A stretch of 64,000 nucleotides of DNA, from the NCBI RefSeq assembly GCF_043290135.1, contig NC_134704.1:21488501-21552500 (forward strand), given 5' to 3'. The position numbers and the translations under genes were made by a program. The DNA comes from Rhipicephalus microplus (Eukaryota > Arthropoda > Arachnida > Ixodida > Ixodidae). Each line of letters starts with the position of its first letter. Within the stretch, counting starts at the first letter, position 1. This document shows, piece after piece, positions 1 through 10,695 of the stretch. Below the pieces are notes generated by a model that did not search any database, was not told the origin of the DNA, and saw nothing but the letters and a program-made list of their open reading frames with translations.

Positions 1-1950
1 TCCGCACCTGCCAGGTGTGTGCTTTTTTAATTAGCCCCATTAAAAACTGAAGGATAACACAGCCTAGAGCACAGCATTACCGTTGCTGGACACCAGGCAT
101 TTGGTTTCATTTTTCCCCATTTCATATATTAAGGAGTACTTAACCGGCACTCAGTGGGTCGAGGTGGCTTCTGCAGTATGTTACCGCAGGTGCCTCTGTT
201 TTAGTCAGATTTTGTGAGTGCAGATAAGAAAGAACGCAACGTTGAGTCTTACATGCAGAGTACGGATTTACTTGTACGATTTATTTTACACTATAAAAGC
301 GTGCAGTTACAAAAATTGTGCGATACACGTACAAGGAAAAGATTCCATTAGTTTTCAAATCAACTTAAATATGCTTTTCCGGAAGATAGCGCGATAAAAA
401 CAATCGCAACTTAAGGAGCTACGGTGTACTTACGAGGCAACAGTTCTAAAATCCACGTGCTAGCCGATTCGTATGTTATGTTGTGGACAACTAGCGACGC
501 TGAAAATGCTTCGTCGGTAGCCAACCTGCCAGTCATGCTCTCAGCAGTGACATGGGCAGACCAGTCAAGCCTGCGTCACTAATAATGCATCAATACTGCA
601 TCGCCGAATACAACATGATGGTATAGTCGTCGAATATAATACTTTGGCCGTGTCAAGTTTACCCGTCATTGTAATTCAGTTGTTAAAGTGATAGGCAGCC
701 TCAGCGCAGTGAGTGTAATATTTTCCAGGCATAGGAAGTCCAGTTTGGCTAGGTTCATCTAATATTTAAGTCTTCACCATAAAGAGATCCTTGATTACAT
801 TTCCTTTACCTTTCTGGCTGCATGCTCTCTATGTTGACCACTGAGCCTGCAAGAGAATTCGCACGAAGTATTATTCGTAGGAAAGCATGAGAGGATCGAC
901 AGGCTGCTCGCTTTCGTAAGCTGTAAGCTATCATGCCTGTTTGACAGAAAAAGCCCGTATACACAAAGAACGCAAAGACAAGTATAACAGAGAACTGTTT
1001 ATGAGGAGGCTGATAACGGCCACCTGTAAGTATATAATTGTGACGTACTGCTCAGAAAGTAGATAATAGAAATAGAAGTTAGTGATAGGGGGTATTGAAG
1101 TAAAGTGAAAATAAATAACGGGGTTACAAGCCTCAAAGAGGATACTTTACAGAAAAGCTTACATATTGTGAAGAGAAACGTAGAGACATCCTTTCTGTCA
1201 TCTCATAGCCATTCCAGCCATTTTGTCGCGTTCATTGTAATGCCAAACTCGTCGAGCCCACTCGTATTAGAATGTTCGATAAGAAAAACCTCGGGCGTAT
1301 TTATTGTTTATTTTATGGCGAACCCATTCCCACGGGAACACACGGGATAATGCTGTATTCACAAGGTGAGTTTAATGCATCCCGCTGAAATCTTGAACGA
1401 CGCAAAAATGCTTCAATACGTCCCTGTAGATGCGACATCGTACACCGTGTATGATTCACGGGTGCTTCCAATGAGCGTCACGGACGCACCCGAGATTCCG
1501 TTTTTCTTTTTCGATGTTCAGTTTTAGCAATATGTTTTCCAACGCGGAACGCGAATCCAAAGTTTATGAGATTTGCGAAGCTCTCAGAGTAGGGTTGCGC
1601 TCACCTGCAGGCGCGTTGTGGCCGGTGTCCGAACGAAAAGAGATTGCAGCCTGCACCGACGTCGGAAGCGCTGAAAGAAAAAGACATAAAGAAAAGCTAC
1701 AGAACAAGTATTGAATTCACGCTGCGGAAACATGGTTTCCTTTGCATAAACACACGAAGTATTGCACTGGCTTGATACTGGCCCGTATCTCAGTTCGGTA
1801 TGTTCAGAAGATATTTCTTTGTTTTTTGGGGGGAGTGAGGTTAGGCTCGTCATGCAACGACGGATTACAAGCGTTAAGGTTGCAGTTGCACTCACTGTTA
1901 AGTCCATGCGCACCGTAAAGTGACTTTCCTTAATTTGTAGCTTCCGTCTT
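1..1950. other. Unannotated spacer, no supported gene
   Basis: AT-rich DNA with only short chance reading frames. I see no family motif, no convincing exon with splice signals, no tRNA-like boxes and no terminal repeats. Confidence refers to the statement that nothing recognisable is present by eye. Confidence 0.5.
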
Positions 1951-2105
<155 letters not shown>

Positions 2106-2142
2106 AATAAATAAAATTTTGCAGGTACACTTTAAACACTAC

Positions 2143-2191
2143 CCCCCGTATTCAAAAACAATCCTCGACCCGACTTTCACCCTTCACTTGA
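2143..2191 (+). repeat. Left arm of an imperfect inverted repeat
   Basis: This 49-nt segment starts with cccccgtattc and ends with cttcacttga. The reverse complement of 2792-2840 has the same length, the same 11-nt start and the same ending, with mismatches between. The two arms enclose the LINE remnant at 2192-2791. They may be the terminal or foldback arms of a MITE-like repeat into which the LINE fragment inserted. Confidence 0.6.
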
Positions 2192-2791
2192 TGGATGGAT
2201 GGATGCTATGAGCGTCCCCTTTATAACGGGGTGGTGACAAGTATGCCACCAGGCTCGACAAAAAAAAAAAAAAAAAACCTTTTTTTCTTTTTATGTTGGC
2301 CTAATGCCTCTACTTCGATAAATTCTATTTTAATGGAAAAAAAGGTAAATTTTCAGCTTAAGTTCTCTGCCATTTACGGCACACTGTCCATATTTTATTT
2401 TTCCAATATTTATTTTTGTCCTTTCTCTCTAATTTTCTGCCACCAATACTCTAACCGTCTCTTACTTATTTCAATCGCGGGTGTGTTCAGCTTTCCATTG
2501 TTGTCCCTAAAACCCAAGGCTTCCTGTAGGCTCGTGCCCAAACGTACACCTGGGTGGATATCTCCACATTCAATCAGAACATGCTCCGCCGTTTCCTTAT
2601 CTTTCCCGCAGCATGTGCATTGTTCTTCTTCTTTACTGAATCTTGCTTTATAACTACGCGTTCTAAGGCAGAGTTGAGCACTGCGCCGCTGCTCGGCTGA
2701 AATTGACGCTGCGCTGCTCGAGAATCGCACCACGTTATCGTTGATATGCAGTGACTTGCCGTGCCTACAGAGGGCACTTTCTTCGGCTTTC
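2192..2791 (-). mobile_element. 5'-truncated LINE remnant (3' end with zinc-knuckle-like C terminus)
   Basis: On the minus strand an open frame (about 2733 down to 2410) carries a run of Arg-rich residues followed by Cys-x2-Cys-x(7)-Glu-x2-Glu-His-x4-Glu-Cys, then LGFRDNNGKL and RRLEYWW. This pattern is typical of the C-terminal end of tick LINEs of the R1/I/Jockey type, distal to the reverse transcriptase. The 3' end runs through poly-T/poly-A at 2262-2290 and ends in an ATCC-type tail (ggatggatggatg on the plus strand, 2191-2204). No reverse transcriptase domain remains, so the copy is dead on arrival. The family call rests on motif memory. Confidence 0.65.
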
Positions 2792-2840
2792 TCAAGTGAA
2801 GGTGAAGCGTTGAGTGAAGGGACGTTCTAGAATACGGGGG
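2792..2840 (-). repeat. Right arm of the imperfect inverted repeat
   Basis: Reverse-complement partner of 2143-2191, identical over the outer 11 nt and the inner 9 or more nt. The centre of the palindrome (cacttga / tcaagtg) is exactly where the LINE fragment sits, which fits insertion into a pre-existing foldback repeat. Confidence 0.6.
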
Positions 2841-3086
2841 TACATCTGACAGGCGAACAACGTTGACATTGCCAGACATGTCAGTATAAATATTAATCAC
2901 ATCACTCATGATTTTACTTTTTAGTACGTTGCAGATAAAATACTAAAGATGAGTAGCTAAATTGTGTCGCTGCACACGGTAACAGGTGGAGTATTGAAAA
3001 TATGTGCACCTGACCACACTACGCGACAAATATAGTCGTACTCGTCAGACGGAGTACTTTCATATGGGTATAACCGATATTTAGTT

Positions 3087-3333
3087 TGCCTGGGTTATTA
3101 CGTGCCGAAACGACGATATGACTATGAAGAGGGCCGTGTTGGAAGGCCGCTGTATTGGAAGGCCCCGGAAGGCCCCACCTGAGGTTCTTTAACATGCATC
3201 TATATCAATGTACACGGACCTCTAGCATTTCAGCCCCATAAAAAATGCGACCGCAATGACTGAGATCAAAGCCGTGACCTTTGGGTCAGCAGGTGAACAC
3301 CGCAACTGCTATAACACCACGCCAGCTACCATA
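3087..3333 (-). mobile_element. tRNA-derived SINE (Ruka-like), diverged copy
   Basis: Read on the minus strand it follows the Ruka body in order: remnant tRNA head, 'gcatttt', 'gaggtccgtgtac', 'ttaaagaacctcagg' and the terminal 'cgtttcggcacgtaat'. The tRNA head near 3300-3333 is badly decayed. A short internal duplication of 'ggaaggcc' units is present at 3139-3176. It is old compared with the copy at 7567. Confidence 0.75.
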
Positions 3334-4595
3334 CATGTTATATTCACATGGAGTTACATGGATGACTTGGCTCTGAATTAAGTGTGAATAGGTGCTGGTC
3401 TGGAATCTTCGACAAACCACAGCTTGCACTCAAGTGAGTCTATGTTCGCGGTGATGGAGTACAGTGTGATAACTAATAATTTTGTTGACAATAGTGCAAA
3501 GCATTCACTGAATTACTCTAAAAAAATGTGTACTTGATGTACTTAGCAGCAGAGGCAAAAGAAAACATATAGAATTCAGGCTGAATAACTTGCACAGTGT
3601 AGTTACGCAAACCGGTAGGTGTTCTTTGGTAACGCAATTTAGATTGTAAATTGCTCTGAGGAAAAAAAAATGTTCTTTGCACGTTTTCAGGCTAGTTGAA
3701 CTATTTGTTCTAGCCTTGCGTCTAACTAGCGAGTCCGTTTTTGCGGGTCGCCTGTCACAGAGAAGACTGGGTTGTCGGGTCCATGCAGTTTCGTAGAAGC
3801 TAATTAGTTCCTGAAGGGTTTCCTCGGTAATTGCTGATTGCAGGCGTGTTTTCTGCCACCCTCTAGCATTCACTTCGTCTTTCGAGTTTCCATTAGCATT
3901 GTAACGGGATATTTCGCTCGAACCGGCGCGAAGCTCTTATCCGCGAGCGTGCCGTTCGTTGTTTAACTTCACTCGCGCGACACGCGTCTGATCAGAGAGA
4001 GTCCTCGAACTTGTAGGGTGCTTGTGAAGACGCCGAGTGCAGTGAATAATTGAACACGCAAGGAGTTCGAACCTTTAAGTCACGACTCCTGCATCCTACA
4101 TCGAGCAGAGGCGATATCACGTTCTCTATTCAAAATGAGCCCCTCCACTCCGAGTTCACATTTATTCAAGAGTTCATCGTACGCTTTTCAAGTGCTTAAG
4201 GACTCCTTTAAGGAGAGACGTCACTTTGCGTACAGGTAAACGTTAGAGGATCGAACTGTTTAAGTTGGACCGTACCACAAAGGGCAGTGGAGAGTGGCGT
4301 CACCAAATGAGGTAAAAAAAAATGATTCGTAGTAGTAGTTGCGCAAAGTATACCCCATGCTTTGAAATATTTGTACACATGTCTAAAATTTATGAAGGAA
4401 GCCGTTTCTCAGCGCTCTTCATCGTTCACCTTCAAGAGTTTCTGTGACATTCTCTCTTGTTACAAATCAGGTGAGCTGCTTGTGAAGTACCCAGTATTTA
4501 CCCAGTATTACCCAGTATTTACCCAGTATTATTTCACAGTATTTACCGGCATACCTTCATATGGCGCTGCCTGCTAATTTTTGTTTAGCCCAGTA
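3334..4595. other. Unannotated spacer
   Basis: No reading frame with recognisable motifs. A direct repetition of 'cccagtattt/ac' occurs at 4489-4545, immediately before the long pyrimidine tract. Nothing else is supportable. Confidence 0.45.
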
Positions 4596-5008
<413 letters not shown>

Positions 5009-6559
5009 AGACTTGAGTTCACACCCTTTAACGTTGTTTTCGTCCAATGGAGCAAAGTACTGCAGGCAAAACACGCTTTACAGGGCAGCTGTAAACAAAT
5101 AATTCGAACATACCAGGCGTGGGTAGGAGCTTGCGAATGGTAGTTATTAACAGATACAAGTTGGAGAGCGTAGAAAAGTGCAAACGAACTAATACGTGTG
5201 GTTACGTGCAATATTAGAGGAAGAAAAAAAAAACAGTTCGCGTGACGAAGTAGGGGTACGGAGAGTGCTCAGCACAGTAGATACAGTTCTTTGGGCAATC
5301 TGTCATCTCTATCATATTTCCTCGCTCCTTGCCGCACGTGAAGGCTGTCAGGGCTCCTAACACAAGGACGCTGCGTAGTGTAGAGCCGACCATCTTACAC
5401 GCCAGCGTTTTCCACAATGTGCCCAATTGTCGAAACTCCTCAGGCTGCCACGGCCTACGGTGCACTTTCTCGGGGGCCGTATAACAATGAATCGCAACGT
5501 TTGCAGCTGTGGAATGTGACAGAGGAAGGCTCAGACAAAAGTACCAGATCAGCCACTTTTCTGGAAGCTTCGTATTTTTTTCTCGGAAACATAAGGCGGA
5601 CGCCCTTCTTCCTTGTTTATGTCATTTCCTTCATTTGTTTCAGGAACAGACAGGAATTCTTATTTCATTCAGCGTGCTCTTTACATCAGCGTGTCTCATC
5701 TGTGCTATTCCGTGTTATCTTGAAGGCCTGAACCTGTCTGATATTACGGCTGCAAGCATCACGGCCAACAACAATGCTTTGAAGATCAGGTATCACGAAA
5801 AAAAAATTCTGAATAGGGCGTCAGTTGGGGGACTTTTGTTATCATACTACTCAGAACGGGTAAACATAAATTAAGCGCAACACACAGTAAGTTAGTCGGC
5901 ATTTTGATAGCCAAGCAGCATTTTATAGTTTCATCAAAGCGTGATAACAGTGCCTTAGTAATCTATGGTTCTTCACAGAAAGAACGATCTTAACTTTCTT
6001 CTAAGAAAAAAGCATGAAGTGGAGTATAAACAAGCGGAATTGATATTCGAGTATTGACTTCATTTCAGAGTGGTTGATGTTTTCAACCATTCGCATTTGT
6101 GCGATAATTTTTGTGCGCGTTTTAGAAAGAAAAAAAAAAACTTCCCTACTGTGTTTGTCACTGGTATGATTTCTGCAGGAATAATTTTCTAAGCAACGTA
6201 AAGGGAACTTTTTTCCTGAACTACGCTGACAGGTTCTTCCCGGAGTCATTTCAACGTTGGTGTGTGTGTAACTATAGTGCTTAAGCAATGGTTTTAAAAA
6301 TGTTTAATTTCCCATCACTATGCAAAACGAAACTGTGTGAATACACCAAGACCATCATGTTCACTGTTTATTGATCAGAGTACAGTAGTCTACAATATTT
6401 TAGGTGGTAAGGCCACGAAAAACAAGAATGCCTCGTTATGTTTGAGGCGTAAACCTTAACCCGGTAATACGAAAAAAAGAGTTTGCCACAAGTTTTTACG
6501 AGCCACCATCCCTTTTTTACTCCACATTTTCATATATATCACGTGCCCTTTTTAAAATT
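5009..6559. other. Spacer, mostly without supported features
   Basis: Apart from the weak candidate exon at 5243-5400 on the minus strand, nothing recognisable. The reading frames at 5417-5874 lack domains and show no splice or promoter context. Confidence 0.4.
5243..5400 (-). CDS. Candidate short secreted-peptide exon (hypothetical)
   Basis: On the minus strand an ATG at about 5392 sits in a good translation context (A at -3, G at +4). The peptide starts MVGSTLRSVLVLGALTAFTC, a basic then hydrophobic stretch like a signal peptide ending in small residues. A short Cys-containing segment follows, including CPKNCIYC. The frame then runs into a poly-T stretch (poly-A on plus, 5222-5233), so the true 3' boundary is unclear and no strong GT donor is visible. 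Ticks secrete many small Cys-rich proteins, so this could be a first exon, but a chance frame is at least as likely. No family is recognised. Confidence 0.2.
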
Positions 6560-7088
6560 TAATTTAACTTTTGCGCACACTTTGTCCTCCCCTTGAAGCC
6601 CGCTTTAAAAAGCGGGCGTGGGGTGTAAACACAGAAATGAGTGGGACCCTGGTGTACAGAACAAACTGGTTCACTGTTTATTGCTGTTACTCTTTCCTGC
6701 TTAACCTTTCTTTTTCCCTGTGTGTGTCTGGCGCCGAGACGCCCACGTGCAAACGGACAGATAACTTTGGAGGCGTCCCAGAGGAGCGCTGTTTTCTCTT
6801 CGAATCCGTTGATCGTACAGCCCAGCACTGTCGCGTCCTCGTTTCCGCGAACCAGCAAAGTTCTGGAACGCGCAGAGCTGCGCCGCAGTTGTACGATCAA
6901 CGCCACAGGCAAGTCGTGGTGGTGTGGGCGTGACAGGCGCTGTTTACGGTATTCCCGTGCTGAAGCGGCGATATCTCTGAAGTGGTGGGAAGCAAGAAAA
7001 GAGAGTTTCGCGCACACTCACTCTCAGGAGAGGGGTGCCTATGGCAAATGCGCAAAACGGTGTAATGGTGAAATCTATGCCGGTTTTA
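6560..7088. other. Unannotated segment with an inverted repeat
   Basis: Two overlapping plus-strand frames (6571-6933, 6641-7123) have no recognisable domain. A perfect 8-bp inverted repeat with a 2-nt loop, CCCGCTTT-AA-AAAGCGGG, lies at about 6599-6616. The 14-mer ttcactgtttattg occurs at about 6671 and also at about 6360; its meaning is unknown. Confidence 0.35.
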
Positions 7089-7553
7089 AAGGGACACTAA
7101 AGAAAAAAAATTTTGCGTATTAGTAAAGCACAATTTTACAACCTCGAAAACACCCCTCTTACTGCCATGTGATGCTTGATTAGCGAGAAAACGTGCGAAA
7201 AGAAACTGAGCGTGGAGACGCCACCGTGAAACGTCCGCACCAGACACCGGGACGAAGTAAAGCTTGAAGGCGTCTACGGAATGCTCCATAGCTTCTACTC
7301 GATAAAAATGAAGTACATTGTTATTTGTTGGTGATTCGTTGGTGCCTTAGACCTAGCATACAATGTTTCAAAACAATTCATCGAGCCAATGTCACTAAAG
7401 TACGAAAAAAGGAATACACTTTGTAGTTTGTTACGTCACGCGTGAAGATTTTGGCACAGAATTTGAAAATGAATTTTCTACCGTGATTTTCTCCGCTAAT
7501 AATGTACTTATGACAGTGAAGCTTATGGAATCAAAATTTTCAGAGTACAGTTT

Positions 7554-7566
7554 ATTAATCTCAACC
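7554..7566. repeat. Target-site duplication, left copy
   Basis: attaatctcaacc, matching attaatctaaacc at 7812-7824 in 12 of 13 positions. It flanks the SINE at 7567-7811. Confidence 0.85.
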
Positions 7567-7811
7567 GGCCCGCCGCGGTGGTCTAGTGGCTAAGGTACTC
7601 GGCTGCTTATCCGCAGGTTGCGGGATCGAATCCCGGCTGCGGCTGCTGCATTTCCGATGGAGGCGGAAATGTTGTAGGCCCGTGTGCTCAGATTTGGGTG
7701 CACGTTAAAGAACCCCAGGTGGTCGAAATTTCCGGAACCCTCCAATACGGCGTCTCTCATAATCATATGGTGATTTTGGGACGTTAAACCTCACATGTCA
7801 ATCAATCATCA
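7567..7811 (+). mobile_element. Ruka SINE, full length
   Basis: Complete tRNA-derived SINE. The Pol III A box is tggtctagtgg (7579-7589) and the B box ggatcgaatcc (7623-7633). The body has the family words 'ggaggcggaaatg', 'gtgcacgttaaagaacccc' and 'tctcataatcatatgg', and it ends in an atcaatcaatc-like tail. Flanked by a 13-bp target duplication with one mismatch. It encodes no protein and would depend on a LINE reverse transcriptase. It inserted into MITE copy A and so is younger than that copy. Confidence 0.95.
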
Positions 7812-7824
7812 ATTAATCTAAACC
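7812..7824. repeat. Target-site duplication, right copy
   Basis: attaatctaaacc, partner of 7554-7566. Confidence 0.85.
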
Positions 7825-8224
7825 AAGTCATTGTTTCTCTTTAGTGTCCCTTCAATTGTTGAGAAAATACCGAGAATCATGACAAATTGAACTACATCCT
7901 GTCATTAAAATACACTGAGTGCAGAGCCAGTGAAACCACCGCGTCTTTCCCTCACCTATTTACAGCAATCACTGCAGCGCTTATAATGTATGCAATAAGA
8001 TTAAATTAAATCAAATCAAATGTTCATCAAATTTAAATGAGGTTTGTGTGCAATTGTGCTAAACATTTATATGAAATACTTGTACCAATGGCCTGCGTAG
8101 TTAGAAGCGGATATAAATTAAAAAAAGATATACAGACATCAGCAACCTGCGACGGTGCCTTTACGTTTATGGAGCTTGATATCTCTTCCGAAGGACGCGA
8201 CGTAGATTTTTGGGTCGCGGTGAA

Positions 8225-8385
8225 CGCACTTCCACGGAAGCGTAATTCTAGAGGCCCGCGCACTTGTTATAGGCGCACAAGAAATAACCCTATGTGGTCG
8301 TAAACCTCCGGAGCCCCACACAGTGTGGCATCCCTCATAATTATATCGCGGTTCTGGGGCGTCAAACCCCAACAGTTGCTATAAC
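8225..8385 (+). mobile_element. SINE fragment, 3' portion (Ruka-like)
   Basis: Contains diverged family words in order: 'aggcccgcgcac', 'gtggtcgtaaacctccggagccc', 'catccctcataattatat' and 'ttctggggcgtcaaacccc'. The tRNA-derived head is not recognisable, so it is truncated or decayed. Confidence 0.7.
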
Positions 8386-9640
8386 ATTACGAATGTTAAG
8401 TAACACGCATATTTGATTACGGAGTGAGACATTATTGCACGCGTATACTAACTCACGCTTATGAGTAAACTTACTTTATCAAACTTACTTTATCGATAAA
8501 GATAGACGTGCAACATTTAGCTGTACAGGAACAAGCGTTCCCATGCAAGGTCGAAGTTACGTGTTACTTTAACTTTGACAGGCACAACGGTTCATGTTGC
8601 TATACAGAAGTATTCTGATATAAGTTGAAGAAGTAAATGAATGAATGAATGAATGAATGAATGAATGAATGAATGAATGCAGTTATCCATGAAGCAATAC
8701 AAAAGTGAAAGTAATGCAGTAGCGAAGCTCAGTCGTAACCACGAAAATAGACACCTCTCAATACGATGCACCAGGCATCGGTAGAACAGGGACATCGAAC
8801 TAAATGTGAAAGAAGGGCCACAAGGTAAGACGAGAATGATCTTGCAGACTCGAAAAGTTTACTCTTTAAGCCGGCGCTCTATATAAACCTATACGAGGAG
8901 CTGCATGTTTCGCCATTCCGTACACGACACGACGCAAGTTAGCGTTATGTTTACGGTTAACGGTGTAGCGCCGAAACAGCTGTACCGAGAGGTGGTGAGT
9001 GTTCTATATCTTGGTCTAAATGTAATAAAAAGTAGGATGCCGACAAGTTGCTCCATTCCGCGAGCCGACTTGCTTTTATTTCGAGCCTACAGTAGGCGTG
9101 AATAGAAGGCGCAGAGCAGAAAGGTGAGTGACACGTGGAATTCATCATCATGCGAACATAGCGGTATCACCCGTACGCCTCCGCTGCCGTAGCGGTTGTT
9201 GGACGATGCTGCCGCCGCAGGCGGTTTCCCGACTCCGCCGGCGACATGTTGCTGGGATGCAAGCTATATACTGGCACGATGGCAGCACTCTGTCCTTTTC
9301 GCGAGGTAAACAGACCCGAGGACTACTCGTAATATAAGACGAGGCAATCCTGCCTCTCGTTGCCTCCGTGTTTGGCCGGGGAATGTACTTTATGTTTGTT
9401 TTCGCGCAAGGAAGTCCAGATAGGCGCCGGATATAAGCTTTGCTTGTAGACGCTGTCTTTCATGCTGATTCATTTTTTTTTCTCCGCTGGTTCTCTTTAT
9501 TTCTTGGCGGCACAGTTGCCATGATAAGTTTGTGTGCTTTTTGAGGGCTGCGCATGCGGTAACTATGGAACGAGTGAGCCTGGCTTCGGCTTAGACAAAG
9601 TTCCGAATATCTTTCGAAGAGGTAGGTAATACATTACCAA
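8386..9640. other. Spacer with a short (AATG)n microsatellite
   Basis: (AATG)n runs from 8635 to 8679, about 11 units. A GC-richer patch at 9170-9260 ('gctgccgccgcaggcgg') shows no coding motif. No gene or element is supported. Confidence 0.5.
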
Positions 9641-9642
9641 TC

Positions 9643-9713
9643 GCTGGGGTAATGCGTCCCAAAAAAACAAGGATATGATTATGAGGTGAATTTAGGCCAA
9701 TCGGGCTCTTTAA
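9643..9713 (-). mobile_element. SINE fragment, left half split by MITE B
   Basis: Reads gcgtccc-aaaa-caaggatatgattatgagg and ends gggctctttaa. These match the end of a minus-strand Ruka-like SINE with an internal deletion. The continuation of the same SINE (ttgaacgggcacctaaatat...) resumes at 10206 immediately after MITE B. The SINE was therefore present first and was split at its TTTAA. Confidence 0.65.
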
Positions 9714-10209
9714 CGAGACACTAAAGAGCAAAATGCTTTTTTTGGATATTAGTAAAGTACAACTTCACAATGCTGAAAACACCACTCTTACTGCGACCTG
9801 ACGCTTAGTTGGCGAGGAAACGCGCAATAAAAATGCGCATGGCGACACCACCTTGAGTTTCCCGTGCCGAACACCATGACGTAAGAAATATTGAAGTCGT
9901 CTACTTTGTCCTACAGAGCTTCCAATCGATAAAATATGAAGCGATTAGTAATCTGCGGGTGCCATAGACTTAACATAGAATATATAAAAAAATTCATCGA
10001 GCCAATGCCTCGAAAATACCGAAAATATGGTTTGAACTGTCTCACGTCACCCACGGAGATATTGGAGTGAATTTGTCAAAACAATGAAGCTTCAACCTTT
10101 ATTTTCTCCGCTAATAACGAGCTTATGACAGTGAAACATGTGGAATTAAAGTTCTTGGAGTGGAGTTTGTCAATCTAAATAAAATCATTGTTCCTTTTTA
10201 GTGTCCCTT
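9712..10209. mobile_element. MITE copy B (498 bp), uninterrupted
   Basis: Begins aacgagacactaaagagc and ends tttttagtgtccctt. Colinear with MITE copy A after removing the SINE from A. It has no coding capacity. It lies at a TTTAA within an older SINE (left flank TTTAA at 9709-9713, right flank TTGAA at 10208-10212), consistent with TTAA-targeting transposition of piggyBac type, though the superfamily is inferred only from the target. Confidence 0.85.
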
Positions 10210-10352
10210 GAACGGGCACCTAAATATAAGCACAAGGGCCTCGAGAATTCGCGCCTATATCGAAAATGTGGCCGCCACAGCGGGGATTTTATTAGGTGGC
10301 CACCGGGTCAGCTGTGGAGCCACATAACCACTTGGCCACTCTGCCAAGGTGA
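10206..10352 (-). mobile_element. SINE fragment, right half (head portion) split by MITE B
   Basis: Minus-strand Ruka-like SINE: cacctaaatataagcac, 'gggcctcgagaattcgcgcc', 'gaaaatgtggccgccacagcgggg', then a decayed tRNA-like head ending in 'ccactctgccaaggtg'. It continues the left half at 9643-9713. Confidence 0.7.
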
Positions 10353-10489
10353 AAGGTTAGGTGGGCGTAATTCACTCTTTCTCGCTTTTTGGGGCTTGCA
10401 TAGTGATTACAGATATCGAAATATATGCTCCTGGAGGCAGAAAACCTTCGTGCAGTGTGAATAGCTGTTATGTGAGGGCGATTATGATC

Positions 10490-10695
10490 ATGAATGCGGA
10501 GCAGTGGCTATAGCGCTTGGCTTCAGATTCGAAGGTCACCGGTTCAATCTCGGCCAGTGCGGTCGCATTTCAATGGAGGAGAAATGGTATAGCCTTGTGT
10601 ACTGTGCGATCTTAGTGCACGTTAAATAACACCAGATAAGTCGTCTCTAATAATTATTCTTAAAACTGAAAACCCCGTGTATTATTATTTATGCC
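10490..10695 (+). mobile_element. tRNA-derived SINE with internal deletion
   Basis: Head 'gcagtggctatagcgcttggc' with a B-box-like ggttcaatctc (about 10541-10551). The body has 'gtcgcatttcaatggagg', 'gtgcacgttaaataacacc', then a jump to 'cgtctctaataattatt' and an end 'gaaaaccccgtgtattattatt'. The gap removes about 40 nt of the usual body. Variant of the Ruka superfamily. Confidence 0.75.

Larger units (their letters stand above)
7089..7852. mobile_element. MITE copy A (~505 bp) interrupted by a Ruka SINE
   Basis: Begins aagggacactaaag and ends ctttagtgtccctt, giving terminal inverted repeats of about 14 bp. The internal sequence is colinear with copy B (9712-10209) over its whole length, sharing for example 'tcatcgagccaatg', 'ctccgctaataa' and 'tatgacagtgaa'. 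The left flank is TTTAA and the right flank TTCAA, suggesting a TTAA-type target. There is no reading frame for a transposase, so it is non-autonomous. A full-length Ruka SINE with its own target duplication sits near the right end. Confidence 0.85.

Noticed and set aside
6571..7123. Overlapping 120- and 160-aa plus frames, and 'tggcgccgagacgcc' as a retroviral primer-binding site
   Set aside because: No gag/pol motif nearby, no LTR pair, and the primer-site match is partial.
7567..7640. tRNA gene at the head of the SINE
   Set aside because: A and B boxes are present, but they continue into the standard Ruka body with a target duplication, so this is a SINE and not a tRNA gene.
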